DNA from: Streptomyces ferrugineus | GTDB lineage: Bacteria > Actinomycetota > Actinomycetes > Streptomycetales > Streptomycetaceae | Length of the DNA: 64,000 nucleotides | Reading direction: 5' to 3' | NCBI RefSeq assembly: GCF_015160855.1 | Contig: NZ_CP063373.1 | Span: 6,262,001-6,326,000, forward strand | Shown here: in pieces, positions 46,428 to 54,880 of the stretch | How positions within the stretch are numbered: position 1 is the first letter of the stretch | Layout of the letters: each line of letters begins with the position of its first letter | Translations under genes and position numbers: made by a program | Notes under the pieces: model-generated | What the model was told of the DNA's origin: nothing | The model's database searches: none | What the model saw: the letters and a program-made list of their open reading frames with translations, nothing else

Positions 46428-47207
46428 CTACTTGCCCGTGAACTTCTCGTACTCCTTGAGGACCTCGTCCGTCGGTCCGTCCATGCGCAGCTCGCCGCGT
46501 TCCAGCCACAGCACACGGTTGCAGGTGTCCCGGATCGACTTGTTGTTGTGGCTGACCAGGAACACGGTGCCGGCTTCCTTGCGCAGCTCGCGGATGCGGT
46601 CCTCGGAGCGCTTCTGGAACTTGCGGTCGCCGGTGGCCAGCGCCTCGTCGATCATGAGGACGTCGTGGTCCTTGGCGGCCGCGATGGAGAACCGCAGCCG
46701 GGCCGCCATGCCGGACGAGTAGGTACGCATGGGGAGCGTGATGAAGTCGCCCTTCTCGTTGATGCCGGAGAAGTCGACGATGTCCTGGTAGCGCTCCTTG
46801 ATCTGCTCGCGGGACATCCCCATGGCGAGCCCGCCCAATATGACGTTGCGCTCGCCGGTGAGGTCGTTCATCAGGGCCGCGTTCACGCCGAGCAGCGAGG
46901 GCTGGCCGTCGGTGTAGACCTTGCCCTTCTCCGCCGGGAGCAGGCCGGCGATGGCGCGCAGCAGGGTGGACTTGCCGGAGCCGTTGGAGCCGATCAGGCC
47001 GATGGCCTCGCCGCGGTAGGCGACGAAGGAGACGCCCCGTACGGCGTGCACCTTGCGCACACCGCGCTCCTCGCCACGCTTGAGGATGCGGCTGAGGGCG
47101 GCGGTGGCGCTGCCCTTGCCGGACTTGGCGCCGTTGACGCGGTAGACGATGTGCAGTTCGTCCGCGATGACGGTGGGGACGCGTGCGTCGGTGTTCTGCT
47201 CAGCCAC
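46428..47207 (-). CDS. Polysaccharide/teichoic-acid-type ABC exporter ATPase (TagH-like)
   Basis: 259 residues from GTG 47207 (GAGAGG site), overlapping the permease by eight bases. Walker A is GLIGSNGSGKSTLLRAI, the signature is TYSSGMAARLRFSIA, Walker B is DVLMIDEALATGD and the switch His is in VFLVSHN. The TYSSGM signature and GVNAALMNDLTGERN segment belong to the O-antigen/teichoic acid exporter branch. A C-terminal glycan-binding domain, found in some relatives, is absent. It powers export of the product made by the operon. Confidence 0.93.
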   Translation of the reverse strand: MAEQNTDARVPTVIADELHIVYRVNGAKSGKGSATAALSRILKRGEERGVRKVHAVRGVSFVAYRGEAIGLIGSNGSGKSTLLRAIAGLLPAEKGKVYTDGQPSLLGVNAALMNDLTGERNVILGGLAMGMSREQIKERYQDIVDFSGINEKGDFITLPMRTYSSGMAARLRFSIAAAKDHDVLMIDEALATGDRKFQKRSEDRIRELRKEAGTVFLVSHNNKSIRDTCNRVLWLERGELRMDGPTDEVLKEYEKFTGK

Positions 47208-48135
47208 GGCCGTACCTCTCCTCCGCCTTCCAGAAGTAGACGAAACCGAACGCACCGGCCAGCAGCGCCCAGCCCAGCGCGAGGGCCCACACATGGTCGG
47301 GCAGGTACGAGGAGCCGTAACCGTCGATCATAGCGAAGCGAACCAGGTCCATGTAGATCGCGGCGGGGTTCCACTGGAGGACGTCGGTGAGCCAGCCCGG
47401 CACGTTCTTGTCGGCGAGCATCGCCGGGATGCTGAACATCACGCCGGACGCGTACATCCAGGTGCGCAGCACGAACGGCATCAACTGGGCCAGGTCGGGG
47501 GTCTTGCTGCCCATGCGGGCGAAGATCAGCGCAAGGCCCGTGTTGAAGACGAACTGCAGGGCGAGCGCGGGCGCCACCAGCAGCCACGACAAGCTGGGAT
47601 AGATGCCGAAGCCCACCATGATCAGGACGAGCACGATCATCGAGTAGAGCAGTTGCTGGAGCTGCTGGAGCGCGAACGAGATCGGCAGCGAGGCCCGGGG
47701 GAAGTGCAGGGCGCGCACCAGGCCGAGGTTGCCGGAGATGGCCCGCACGCCCGCGAGCACCGAGCTCTGGGTGAAGGTGAACACGAACACGCCCGTCACC
47801 AGGAACGGCACGTAGATCTCGTGGGGGATGCCCCGGCGGGCCCCCAGCAGCAGGCCGAAGATGAAGAAGTACACGGCCGCGTTCAGCAGCGGCGTGGCCA
47901 CCTGCCAGAGCTGGCCGAGCTTCGCCTGGCTGTACTGGGCGGTCAGCTTCGCCCGCGAGAACGCGAGGATGAAGTGCCGCCGGTCCCAGAGCTGGCGGAC
48001 GTACTCGAACAGCGAGGGCCGGGCGCCGCTGACGGCCAGCCCGTACTTGGCGGCGAGCTGGGCCGCCGTGAGTCCCTCGTCGGGCGACGGCGGCGCGCTC
48101 ACCGCGACCGAGCCGTCGTGCGTTGTCTCACTCAC
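47200..48135 (-). CDS. Polysaccharide/teichoic-acid-type ABC exporter permease (TagG-like)
   Basis: 311 residues with about six membrane helices (AVYFFIFGLLLG, FVFTFTQSSVLAG, LYSMIVLVLIMVGFGIY, LLVAPALALQFVFNTGLALIF, the helix before VMFSIPAML, and WALALGWALLAGAFGFVYFW). An amphipathic 60-residue cytosolic N-end with FILAFSRAKLTAQYSQAKLGQLWQVATPLL is diagnostic for the ABC-2 branch that exports lipid-linked polymers. It pairs with the ATPase behind it. GTG start. Confidence 0.93.
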   Translation of the reverse strand: MSETTHDGSVAVSAPPSPDEGLTAAQLAAKYGLAVSGARPSLFEYVRQLWDRRHFILAFSRAKLTAQYSQAKLGQLWQVATPLLNAAVYFFIFGLLLGARRGIPHEIYVPFLVTGVFVFTFTQSSVLAGVRAISGNLGLVRALHFPRASLPISFALQQLQQLLYSMIVLVLIMVGFGIYPSLSWLLVAPALALQFVFNTGLALIFARMGSKTPDLAQLMPFVLRTWMYASGVMFSIPAMLADKNVPGWLTDVLQWNPAAIYMDLVRFAMIDGYGSSYLPDHVWALALGWALLAGAFGFVYFWKAEERYGRG

Positions 48136-48229
48136 CAGTTGAAACTTTCGTCCTCGAGATGCGCAGCCTGTGCGGGCATGGCATGACCATGGGCCTGGTA
48201 CGGCCCGGTAGCTCCATGGGTCGAGCTTG

Positions 48230-49114
48230 TCAGATGACGGGTGGCCGGCCCAGTCGAGTCAGCCGCCACACCGTACGCCACTTCATGGGTCGGCGGGGAC
48301 CGCACGAGGTGGTCCACCCTTCCCGGAATCCGCCGAACCATGCCCGCAGGGCGGGGCGGGAGGGGCGCCGGAGGAGCGTGAGCAGCATCCACACGCCCAG
48401 ATAGACCGGGACGAGGGGGGCGGGGAGGTTGCGACGGGCGAGCCAGACGCGGTTGCGGGCGACCATGCGGTGGTAGACCGCGTGCCGCGAGGGCGCGGTC
48501 GTGGGGTGGAACAGCACCATGTCGGACCGGTAGTCGATCATCCAGCCCGCGTCGAGGGCCCGCCATGCCAGGTCGGTTTCCTCATGGGCGTAGAAGAATT
48601 CGTCCGGGAGCCCGCCGACTTCGGCGAAGACCTGGGTGCGGACGGCGTTGGCGCCGCCCAGGAAGGTGGTGACCCGGGAGGAGCGCATCGGGTCGGAGGC
48701 CCGCAGCCGGGGGACGTGGCGGCGCTGGGTGACGCCGGAGTCCGGGTCGGCGATACGGAAGCTGACGATGCCGAGCTTCGGATCGGCCGCGAAGGCCTGG
48801 CGGCACAGCTCGGCGGTGTCGTGGTGGGCGAGGAGGCCGTCGTCGTCGAGGAAGAGCAATATGTCGACATCCCGGCCGCTGGGGCCGAAGGCCTCGATAC
48901 CGACGTTGCGGCCGCCGGGGATGCCGAGGTTCTCGGGCAGCTCGATCGTGCGGACGCCTTCGGGGACGTCCGGGACCGGCGAGCCGTTGCCGACCACGAC
49001 GACCTCGACGCGGTCGCCGTCCTGCTTGGCGACCGAGTCGAGCAGGGCGCGCAGCTCGTCGGGGCGGTTGCCCATGGTGATGATCACCGCGCCGACCTTC
49101 ATGAGCGCGCTCAC
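48230..49114 (-). CDS. Family 2 glycosyltransferase
   Basis: 294 residues from GTG 49114 (GTGA overlap with the preceding gene) or ATG 49102. GT-A fold: VGAVIITMGNRPDELRALLDSV, metal site LLFLDDDGLLAH, GGANAVRTQVFAEVGGLPDEFFYAHEETDLAWRALDAGW with the ED acceptor motif. The C-terminal 70 residues contain a hydrophobic stretch (LVPVYLGVWMLLTLL) that may lie on the membrane. It should add a sugar from a nucleotide donor to the operon's lipid or polyol acceptor; the sugar is unknown. Confidence 0.9.
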   Translation of the reverse strand: MSALMKVGAVIITMGNRPDELRALLDSVAKQDGDRVEVVVVGNGSPVPDVPEGVRTIELPENLGIPGGRNVGIEAFGPSGRDVDILLFLDDDGLLAHHDTAELCRQAFAADPKLGIVSFRIADPDSGVTQRRHVPRLRASDPMRSSRVTTFLGGANAVRTQVFAEVGGLPDEFFYAHEETDLAWRALDAGWMIDYRSDMVLFHPTTAPSRHAVYHRMVARNRVWLARRNLPAPLVPVYLGVWMLLTLLRRPSRPALRAWFGGFREGWTTSCGPRRPMKWRTVWRLTRLGRPPVI

Positions 49115-49890
49115 TTCAGCCTGCTCGACGCGAGGATCGACACCAGGTGCAGCAGCGTCTGCAGCAGCGCGATGCCGGCGAGCACCGCGACGCCGAGGCG
49201 GGAGAAGAACAGGTCGCCGCGGGCCTGGTCGACGATCGCCAGGACCAGGATCAGCAGGGACGCCTCGATGCCGAGGATCAGCCGGTGGAACTTGAACGCG
49301 GCGGCGGCCCTGCGCGCCAGCGCCATGCCGGAGGAGCGCATCTCGGACGCGGCCTCCTTGACCGGCGCCAGGCCCTGCTGGTGCCGGGCGACACCGACGA
49401 GGTCGGTCTCGGCCTTGATCAGGATCGCGCCGAGCGCGGCCAGGGTGCCGAGGAAGGCCCACAGCCAGTCGATACGGCCGCTGCCCCACAGGTCGGCGGC
49501 GCGCAGGCCGAAGCCGACGAGCACGGCGGCGTCGGTGAGGTAGGCGCCGACGCGGTCCAGGTAGACGCCGCCCAGCGAGTACTGCTTCCGCCAGCGCGCG
49601 ATCTCGCCGTCGACGCAGTCCAGCAGCAGGTACATCTGAACGCAGACCACGCCGAGCACGGCACCCGCGATCCCCGGCACCAGGAGCGCCGGGGCCGCGA
49701 GCACACCGAAGACGGTCATCAGGTACGTGAGCTGGTTGGGCGTGACCCTGGTGTTCACCAGGTAGCGGTCGACCCGCAGGGACACCTCGCGCATGTAGAG
49801 GCGTCCCATCCAGTGCTCACCGCTGCGCCGGTCCTTCACCCCCGCGGGGTGAACGACGGGGCGGAGTTCAGCTACCGATGGCCTTGACAT
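49111..49890 (-). CDS. CDP-alcohol phosphatidyltransferase family protein (second of two)
   Basis: 259 residues with about six helices. The catalytic motif DCVDGEIARWRKQYSLGG is completed by VYLDRVGAYLTD, matching D-x2-DG-x2-AR-x8-G-x3-D-x3-D with all Asp present. VNTRVTPNQLTYLMTVFGV precedes it. The family moves a phospho-alcohol from a CDP donor to a hydroxyl, releasing CMP. It overlaps both neighbours in the operon. The substrate is not known; glycerol or inositol types are typical. Confidence 0.9.
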   Translation of the reverse strand: MSRPSVAELRPVVHPAGVKDRRSGEHWMGRLYMREVSLRVDRYLVNTRVTPNQLTYLMTVFGVLAAPALLVPGIAGAVLGVVCVQMYLLLDCVDGEIARWRKQYSLGGVYLDRVGAYLTDAAVLVGFGLRAADLWGSGRIDWLWAFLGTLAALGAILIKAETDLVGVARHQQGLAPVKEAASEMRSSGMALARRAAAAFKFHRLILGIEASLLILVLAIVDQARGDLFFSRLGVAVLAGIALLQTLLHLVSILASSRLK

Positions 49891-50929
49891 AGTCGGCGTA
49901 GACGTCCTTGATCTGGTCGGTGGTCAGGTCGAGGTGTTCGAGGATCGTGTAGCGGCCGGGCCGGGTCTGCGGGGCGAACTCCACGACACGGACGAACTCG
50001 TCGTGTGTGAAGCCGATCTCCTCCGGCAGTACCGGCAGCCCGTGCCGACGCAGCACCTCGGCCATGTAGGCCGACTCCTCGTGCGCTCCTCGCAGGTACA
50101 TCGCGAAGGCCGCGCCCAGTCCGCACTGCTCGCCGTGGGCGGCGGCGCGCTTGGGGTGGAGCAGGTCGAAGGCGTGGTTGATCTCGTGGCAGGCGCCGGA
50201 GGACGGGCGGGAGTCGCCCGACACCGACATCGCGATACCGCTGAGCACCAGCGCCTCGGCCAGCACCTGGAGGAAATCGGTGTCCCCGATGCCGCCGGGG
50301 TGCCGCAGCACCGCCTCGCCCGCCTGCCGGGCGATGGCGGCGGCGAGGCCGTCGATCTTCTCGCCCTTGACCCGGTTGGCCAGCTCCCAGTCCGCGATCG
50401 CGGAGATGTTGGAGACGGCGTCGCCGATGCCGGCCCGCACGAAGCGCACGGGGGCGTCGCGGATGACGTCCAGGTCGATGACGACGGCGATCGGGTTCGG
50501 CACCCCGTAGGAGCCGCGCCCGGCGTCGTTGTCGAGGGTGGCGACCGGCGAGCACAGGCCGTCGTGCGCGAGGTTCGTCGGTACGGCGACCAGGGGCAGG
50601 CCGACGCGCGCCGCGGCGAACTTGGCGCAGTCGATGATCTTGCCCCCGCCGAGCCCGACGACCGCGTCGTAGTGGCCGGCCCTTATGTCACCGGCCAGCC
50701 GGACCGCGTCGTCGAGAGTGCCGCCGCCGACCTCGTACCAGGTGGCGCCGGGCAGCGCCGGGGCGAGCCGCTCCTTCAGCCGGGCGCCGGAGCCGTTGCT
50801 GACGGCGACGGCCAGCTTGCCGGAGTGCGAGATCCGCTCGTCGGCGAGCACCGCGCCCAGGTCGTCGAGGGCACCCGGGCGGATGTCGACGACGACCGGC
50901 GAGGGGATCAGCCGGGTCAGTACTGGCAC
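49868..50929 (-). CDS. sn-glycerol-1-phosphate dehydrogenase-like enzyme (AraM/EgsA type)
   Basis: 353 residues from GTG 50929 (GGGAG site). It belongs to the iron-containing alcohol dehydrogenase fold but carries the glycerol-1-phosphate dehydrogenase marks: GLGGGKIIDCAKFAA, AVPTNLAHDGLCSPVATL, GIGDAVSNISAIADWELA, and the metal histidines in HEINHAFDL and AAHGEQCGLG. These enzymes reduce dihydroxyacetone phosphate to sn-glycerol-1-phosphate, the backbone stereoisomer of archaeal lipids and of Bacillus AraM products. It lies between a nucleotidyltransferase and a CDP-alcohol phosphotransferase. No geranylgeranylglyceryl phosphate synthase is nearby, so the G1P is probably not etherified here. 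Confidence 0.85.
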   Translation of the reverse strand: MPVLTRLIPSPVVVDIRPGALDDLGAVLADERISHSGKLAVAVSNGSGARLKERLAPALPGATWYEVGGGTLDDAVRLAGDIRAGHYDAVVGLGGGKIIDCAKFAAARVGLPLVAVPTNLAHDGLCSPVATLDNDAGRGSYGVPNPIAVVIDLDVIRDAPVRFVRAGIGDAVSNISAIADWELANRVKGEKIDGLAAAIARQAGEAVLRHPGGIGDTDFLQVLAEALVLSGIAMSVSGDSRPSSGACHEINHAFDLLHPKRAAAHGEQCGLGAAFAMYLRGAHEESAYMAEVLRRHGLPVLPEEIGFTHDEFVRVVEFAPQTRPGRYTILEHLDLTTDQIKDVYADYVKAIGS

Positions 50930-51669
50930 GCGATCTCCCGTCCGCGAGCGAGATCGTCGTGATTGTCGATCTCCACCCACTTGACGTCGCCGATCGGCGC
51001 CACGTCGATACGGAAGCCGCGGTTCACGAGCTCCTGGTAGCCGTGCTCGTAGAACTGCTGCGGGTCGGTCTCCCACACGGCCTTCAGGGCGTCGGCCAGC
51101 TCGGGGGCGGCGTCGCCCTCGATGAGGGTGACGCCGATGTACTCGCCGGTGGCCTCGGCGGGGTCCATCAGCTTGGTGATCTTCGTCATGCCCTTCGCGG
51201 GGTCGACGACGACCTTCATCTCCTCGTCGGCGAGGTTCTTCACCGTGTCCAGGGCGAGGATGATCTTCTTGCCATCGCCGCGGGCGGCGAGCAGCGTCTT
51301 CTCGACGGAGACCGGGTGCACGGTATCGCCGTTGGCGAGGATCACGCCGTCCTTGAGGGCGTCACGGCCGCACCACAGGGAGTAGGCGTTGTTCCACTCC
51401 TCGGCCTTGTCGTTGTCGACGAGGGTGAGCTTGAGGCCGTACTTCTGCTCAAGGGCTTCCTTGCGCGCGTACACGGCCTCCTTGCGGTAGCCGACGATGA
51501 TCGCGACCTCGGTCAGACCGATCTCGGCGAAGTTGCCGAGGGTGAGGTCGAGAACCGTTGGTTCGCCCTCTATGCCCGCGGGCCCCACCGGCACCAGAGC
51601 CTTGGGAAGGCTGTCGGTGTAGGGGCGCAGACGCCGTCCGGCGCCGGCCGCCAGCACGAGGCCGATCAT
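50917..51669 (-). CDS. Nucleotidyltransferase (probably cytidylyltransferase for a phospho-alcohol)
   Basis: 250 residues. The nucleotide-binding signature GLVLAAGAGRRLRPYTDSLPKALVPVG opens the protein, GVILANGDTVHPVS carries the metal-binding Asp and VKWVEIDNHDDLARG ends it. The family includes sugar-1-phosphate, phosphocholine and inositol-1-phosphate nucleotidyltransferases. Because CDP-alcohol phosphotransferases stand on both sides, CTP is the likely donor. The ATG overlaps the preceding stop by four bases. The order resembles split versions of the archaeal IPCT-DIPPS fusion. Confidence 0.88.
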   Translation of the reverse strand: MIGLVLAAGAGRRLRPYTDSLPKALVPVGPAGIEGEPTVLDLTLGNFAEIGLTEVAIIVGYRKEAVYARKEALEQKYGLKLTLVDNDKAEEWNNAYSLWCGRDALKDGVILANGDTVHPVSVEKTLLAARGDGKKIILALDTVKNLADEEMKVVVDPAKGMTKITKLMDPAEATGEYIGVTLIEGDAAPELADALKAVWETDPQQFYEHGYQELVNRGFRIDVAPIGDVKWVEIDNHDDLARGREIACQY

Positions 51670-53474
51670 GCGGTTTCTCCTTCATCGTGTACGGCGGGCG
51701 CCCCTGCGGACACCCAGAAGCGGATGCTCTCGAAGAGCACCACCAGGGCCACGGCCACGGCGAGGACCGTGAGCGCGACCGTGAACTGCGAGGCGGAGAG
51801 CACCGCGGCGAGGACGGTGACGAGCAGCGTCCGTCCTTCGTGCCCCCCAATGGCGCGCACCAGCCAGGCCGGGGGCGCTCCGGCGTTGCCGCGGATGCGG
51901 TACACCGTGTCGTAGTGATGGTAGGCGACGGCCGCCACCAGCCCGAAAGCCGCAGGAAGGGCTCCGTTCACCTCCGCTTTGGCCGCCAGTATCAGGACGG
52001 TGCCGTATTCGGCGGCGCGCAGGAGCGGCGGGACCAGCCAGTCGAGGGCGCCCTTGAGGGGCAGGGCCACGGCGGCGGCGGAGGTGATGACGTAGAGCGC
52101 GGCCAGGCCGACCGGGAGCGCGCTGCCGTAGGAGGAGAGTGCGGCGGCCGCGACGAGCAGCGCCGCGCCCGGCAGCGCCACGAGGGCGCGCGAGCCGAGC
52201 GGCCCGCGAGCGGGCAGCTTGCGGAGCGTCCCGGCGAGACCCTCGGCCAGCGGCCCGCTGTCCGCGAGGTCCGCCAGCGCCCGAGCCGCCCGGTCGGTGC
52301 GGCGGGCCCTGCGGGTCAGCGAGCGCAGCACGCGGCCCGCCGTCGTGTACGTCGCCGCGAACGCGCAGCCGATGAGCAGCGCGTAGAAGGTGATACGAGG
52401 AGTGGTGACCGCCGTCAGGACCGCGATCATCGCCCAGCGCTCACCGATCGGCAGCACGATCATCCGGCGCACCCACACCGTCCAGCCGACGCTGTCGAGC
52501 TTGTCGGAGAGGGCTGCCGTGGGGCTGGTGTTGGCGGTGGCGTCGTGGTTGGCCTCGTTGAAGGAGAAGTCCACGACGTGCCGGCAGGTCTGCAGGACCA
52601 TCGCGCCGAGGGCGAGGGCCCACACGTCGTCGCCGCCCCGGGCCGCTCCCAGCGCGAGACCGGCGTAGTAGGCGTACTCCTTGGCCCGGTCGAAGGTGGC
52701 GTCCAGCCAGGCGCCGAGCGTGGAGTACTGCAGGGAGTAGCGGGCGAGCTGGCCGTCGGTGCAGTCCAGGACGAACGAGAAGATCAGCAGCAGTCCTGCC
52801 GCCATGAAGCCGCCCCGGGTGCCGGTGGCCGCGCAGCCCGCCGCGATGAGCGCGGTGATGAGGGAGGCGGTGGTGACCTGGTTGGGGGTCAGGCCCCGGC
52901 GCGCGCACCAGCGGGCGAGGTAGCGGGAGTACGGGCTGATGCAGAAGGTGGTGAAGAAGCCGTCGCGGGACTTCACCGCCGACTTCAGGCGTACGGCCTC
53001 GTCGTCGACGCCGGCGACGGCCTGCCGCGCCTCGTTGCGGGCCTGCGGGTCGGCGGGTACGGCGGCGACCAGGCTGCCCAGCTCGGGGCGGTGCACGTCG
53101 GTGCCGTCGTCGTCGAGGGCGGTGACGATCCGGTCGGCGAGGCTGTCCACGGCCAGGGCCGCACCGCCGCCCGCGGACGTCTCGCGGGCCATGGCGCGGG
53201 TCAGTGCCTGTCGGCCGGCCGCCTGCGCGGTCACGGCGCCCGGGATCGCGGCGAGCGGGAAGCGGGGGTCGGTCAGGCCGAGGCGCAGCGCGTGCAGATG
53301 GCCGACGAAGCGGGTGTCGACCACAGCTACGCGCTGGTCGCCGGGCACCTGGGCGAGGAGGGTCTCGGCGTCGGCCGGGTTGGCGGCGACCCGCACGTCG
53401 TAGCCGAGGGACCGCAGATCGCCCTCGATCGACGATCCGGGGACCGGCTGACCGGTGAGGATGGCGGTCGACAA
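51666..53474 (-). CDS. Large CDP-alcohol phosphatidyltransferase with extra membrane domain (DUF5941 type)
   Basis: 602 residues. Residues 1-150 are soluble and without a recognised motif (MSTAILTGQPVPGSSIEGDL). From about 160, SAVKSRDGFFTTFCISPYSRYLARW and RRGLTPNQVTTASLI lead into the catalytic DCTDGQLARYSLQYSTLG followed by AWLDATFDRAKE, complete. The pre-motif segment resembles di-myo-inositol phosphate phosphate synthase. The second half has several more helices (RALVALPGAALLVAAAAL, YVITSAAAVALPLKGALDWLV) without catalytic marks. TTG start with AGGGAG nine bases upstream. First gene of the seven-gene operon. Confidence 0.85.
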   Translation of the reverse strand: MSTAILTGQPVPGSSIEGDLRSLGYDVRVAANPADAETLLAQVPGDQRVAVVDTRFVGHLHALRLGLTDPRFPLAAIPGAVTAQAAGRQALTRAMARETSAGGGAALAVDSLADRIVTALDDDGTDVHRPELGSLVAAVPADPQARNEARQAVAGVDDEAVRLKSAVKSRDGFFTTFCISPYSRYLARWCARRGLTPNQVTTASLITALIAAGCAATGTRGGFMAAGLLLIFSFVLDCTDGQLARYSLQYSTLGAWLDATFDRAKEYAYYAGLALGAARGGDDVWALALGAMVLQTCRHVVDFSFNEANHDATANTSPTAALSDKLDSVGWTVWVRRMIVLPIGERWAMIAVLTAVTTPRITFYALLIGCAFAATYTTAGRVLRSLTRRARRTDRAARALADLADSGPLAEGLAGTLRKLPARGPLGSRALVALPGAALLVAAAALSSYGSALPVGLAALYVITSAAAVALPLKGALDWLVPPLLRAAEYGTVLILAAKAEVNGALPAAFGLVAAVAYHHYDTVYRIRGNAGAPPAWLVRAIGGHEGRTLLVTVLAAVLSASQFTVALTVLAVAVALVVLFESIRFWVSAGAPAVHDEGETA

Positions 53475-53736
53475 CCGAACTCACTCCCTGAGTGCCGGCG
53501 TGTGCGCGCCGGTCATGTGCACGTGTGGGGACGCCCGTCGCCTGGGCCGGGCGGCATGTCGGCAGAGGCTATCGGATGGATGGAAGCCGACGTTCACCGC
53601 CCGTTTGGCGGAACGATCAACGCGGTTTGCCCGGAGCTTTGCCGCGATCATCATCAAGGATTCGGGGTCCCGCTCACAAACCCGTACTCACAGACGGGAC
53701 ATCGGGGACATTGGTTCCACCTCCGGCGCCCCGGCA

Positions 53737-53742
53737 TAGGGT
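53737..53742 (+). promoter_or_regulatory. -10 box of leaderless galE
   Basis: TAGGGT fits the TANNNT -10 pattern of streptomycete promoters and ends eight bases before the galE ATG, so transcription should begin at or next to the start codon. No ribosome binding site is present, which agrees. A TTGGTT 20 bases upstream is a poor -35 box. Confidence 0.55.
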
Positions 53743-53750
53743 GGGCGACC

Positions 53751-54722
53751 ATGACATGGCTGATCACCGGCGGAGCCGGCTACATCGGGGCACATGTGGC
53801 GCGGGCCATGACCGGTGCCGGGGAGCGGGTCCTCGTACTGGACGATCTCTCGGCCGGGCATCCCACGCGGCTCCCCTCGGACGTCCCGCTCGTCGAGGGC
53901 TCCGCACTGGACGGTGACCTGCTGAAGCGGGTGTTCGCCGAGCACGCGGTGACGGGTGTGGTGCATCTCGCGGCGCGCAAGCAGGTCGGCGAGTCCGTGG
54001 CCCAGCCGACGCGCTACTACCGGGAGAACGTGGGCGGTCTCGGCACGCTGCTGAAGGCGGTCGCGGAGGCCGGGATCGAGCGGTTCCTCTTCTCCTCGTC
54101 CGCCGCCGTCTACGGCAACCCGGATGTGGATCTCATCACGGAGGACACTCCCTGCGCCCCGGTGAACCCGTACGGCGAGACCAAGCTCGCCGGGGAGTGG
54201 CTGGTGCGGGCGGCGGGGCGGGCGCACGGCATCTCGACCGTGTGCCTGCGCTACTTCAACGTGGCGGGCGCGGCCGCGCCCGAACTGGCCGACACGGGCG
54301 TCTTCAACATCGTCCCCATGGTCTTCGACCGGCTCACCCGCGACGAGGCCCCGCGGATCTTCGGCGACGACTACCCGACGCCGGACGGCACCTGCATCCG
54401 TGACTACATCCATGTCGCCGATCTCGCCGAGGCGCATCTGGCGGCGGCCCGGCGGCTCACCGAGGCGGACGCGGGGGACGATCTGACGGTCAACATCGGT
54501 CGCGGCGAGGGGGTCTCGGTACGCGAGCTGATCACCGTCGTCGGCGAGGTGACCGGCGACCGGCGCCCCGCCGTCGTCGCGGCCCGGCGGCCCGGTGACG
54601 CGCCCCGCGCGGTCGCCTCCGCCGCGCTGGCCGCCGAGCGGCTCGGCTGGACGGCTCGGCGCTCGGTACCCGAGATGGTCGAGTCGGCGTGGCGGGGCTG
54701 GCGGCTGCACCACGGCCTCTGA
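53751..54722 (+). CDS. galE: UDP-glucose 4-epimerase
   Basis: 323 residues, the standard length of short-chain GalE. NAD motif TGGAGYIGAHVARAM at 6-20. The catalytic Ser/Tyr/Lys are in LFSSSAAVYGNP and PYGETKLAGEW. LRYFNVAGAA and DGTCIRDYIHVADLAEAH are family marks. It makes UDP-galactose for wall glycans, which may serve the glycosyltransferase of the divergent operon. Probably leaderless. An 11-bp hairpin follows the stop. Confidence 0.93.
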   Translation: MTWLITGGAGYIGAHVARAMTGAGERVLVLDDLSAGHPTRLPSDVPLVEGSALDGDLLKRVFAEHAVTGVVHLAARKQVGESVAQPTRYYRENVGGLGTLLKAVAEAGIERFLFSSSAAVYGNPDVDLITEDTPCAPVNPYGETKLAGEWLVRAAGRAHGISTVCLRYFNVAGAAAPELADTGVFNIVPMVFDRLTRDEAPRIFGDDYPTPDGTCIRDYIHVADLAEAHLAAARRLTEADAGDDLTVNIGRGEGVSVRELITVVGEVTGDRRPAVVAARRPGDAPRAVASAALAAERLGWTARRSVPEMVESAWRGWRLHHGL

Positions 54723-54737
54723 TCATGCGCAACACCC

Positions 54738-54764
54738 TGACCTGCGGATCGTTTCCGCAGGTCA
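54738..54764. terminator. Hairpin after galE
   Basis: TGACCTGCGGA (54738-54748) and TCCGCAGGTCA (54754-54764) pair perfectly over 11 bp with a 5-base loop, 16 bp behind the galE stop. It fits a terminator without a T-tract, but it also resembles a long operator in front of zitB. Confidence 0.55.
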
Positions 54765-54771
54765 AGGCACA

Positions 54772-54786
54772 TGACAACGGTGTTCA
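54772..54786 (+). promoter_or_regulatory. Zur-like box upstream of zitB
   Basis: TGACAACGGTGTTCA is a 7-1-7 dyad with five of seven pairs matching (TGA..AC-G-GT..TCA). The outer TGA/TCA agrees with the Zur consensus TGAAAATGATTTTCA. In S. coelicolor Zur activates the zinc exporter gene zitB from an upstream site, as I recall. Binding here is inferred. Confidence 0.5.
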
Positions 54787-54880
54787 GTGCCGCGTTGCCC
54801 GATACCCCCCACCCGTAGTTCACTGTGATCCCGGGGACGGAGATTCCGATCGTCCGGCGGACACAGAAGGGCGGCTTTTC

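Noticed and set aside
48136..48229. A small gene in the gap between glycosyltransferase and ABC permease
   Set aside because: No start codon with ribosome site and coding bias was found in these 94 bp.
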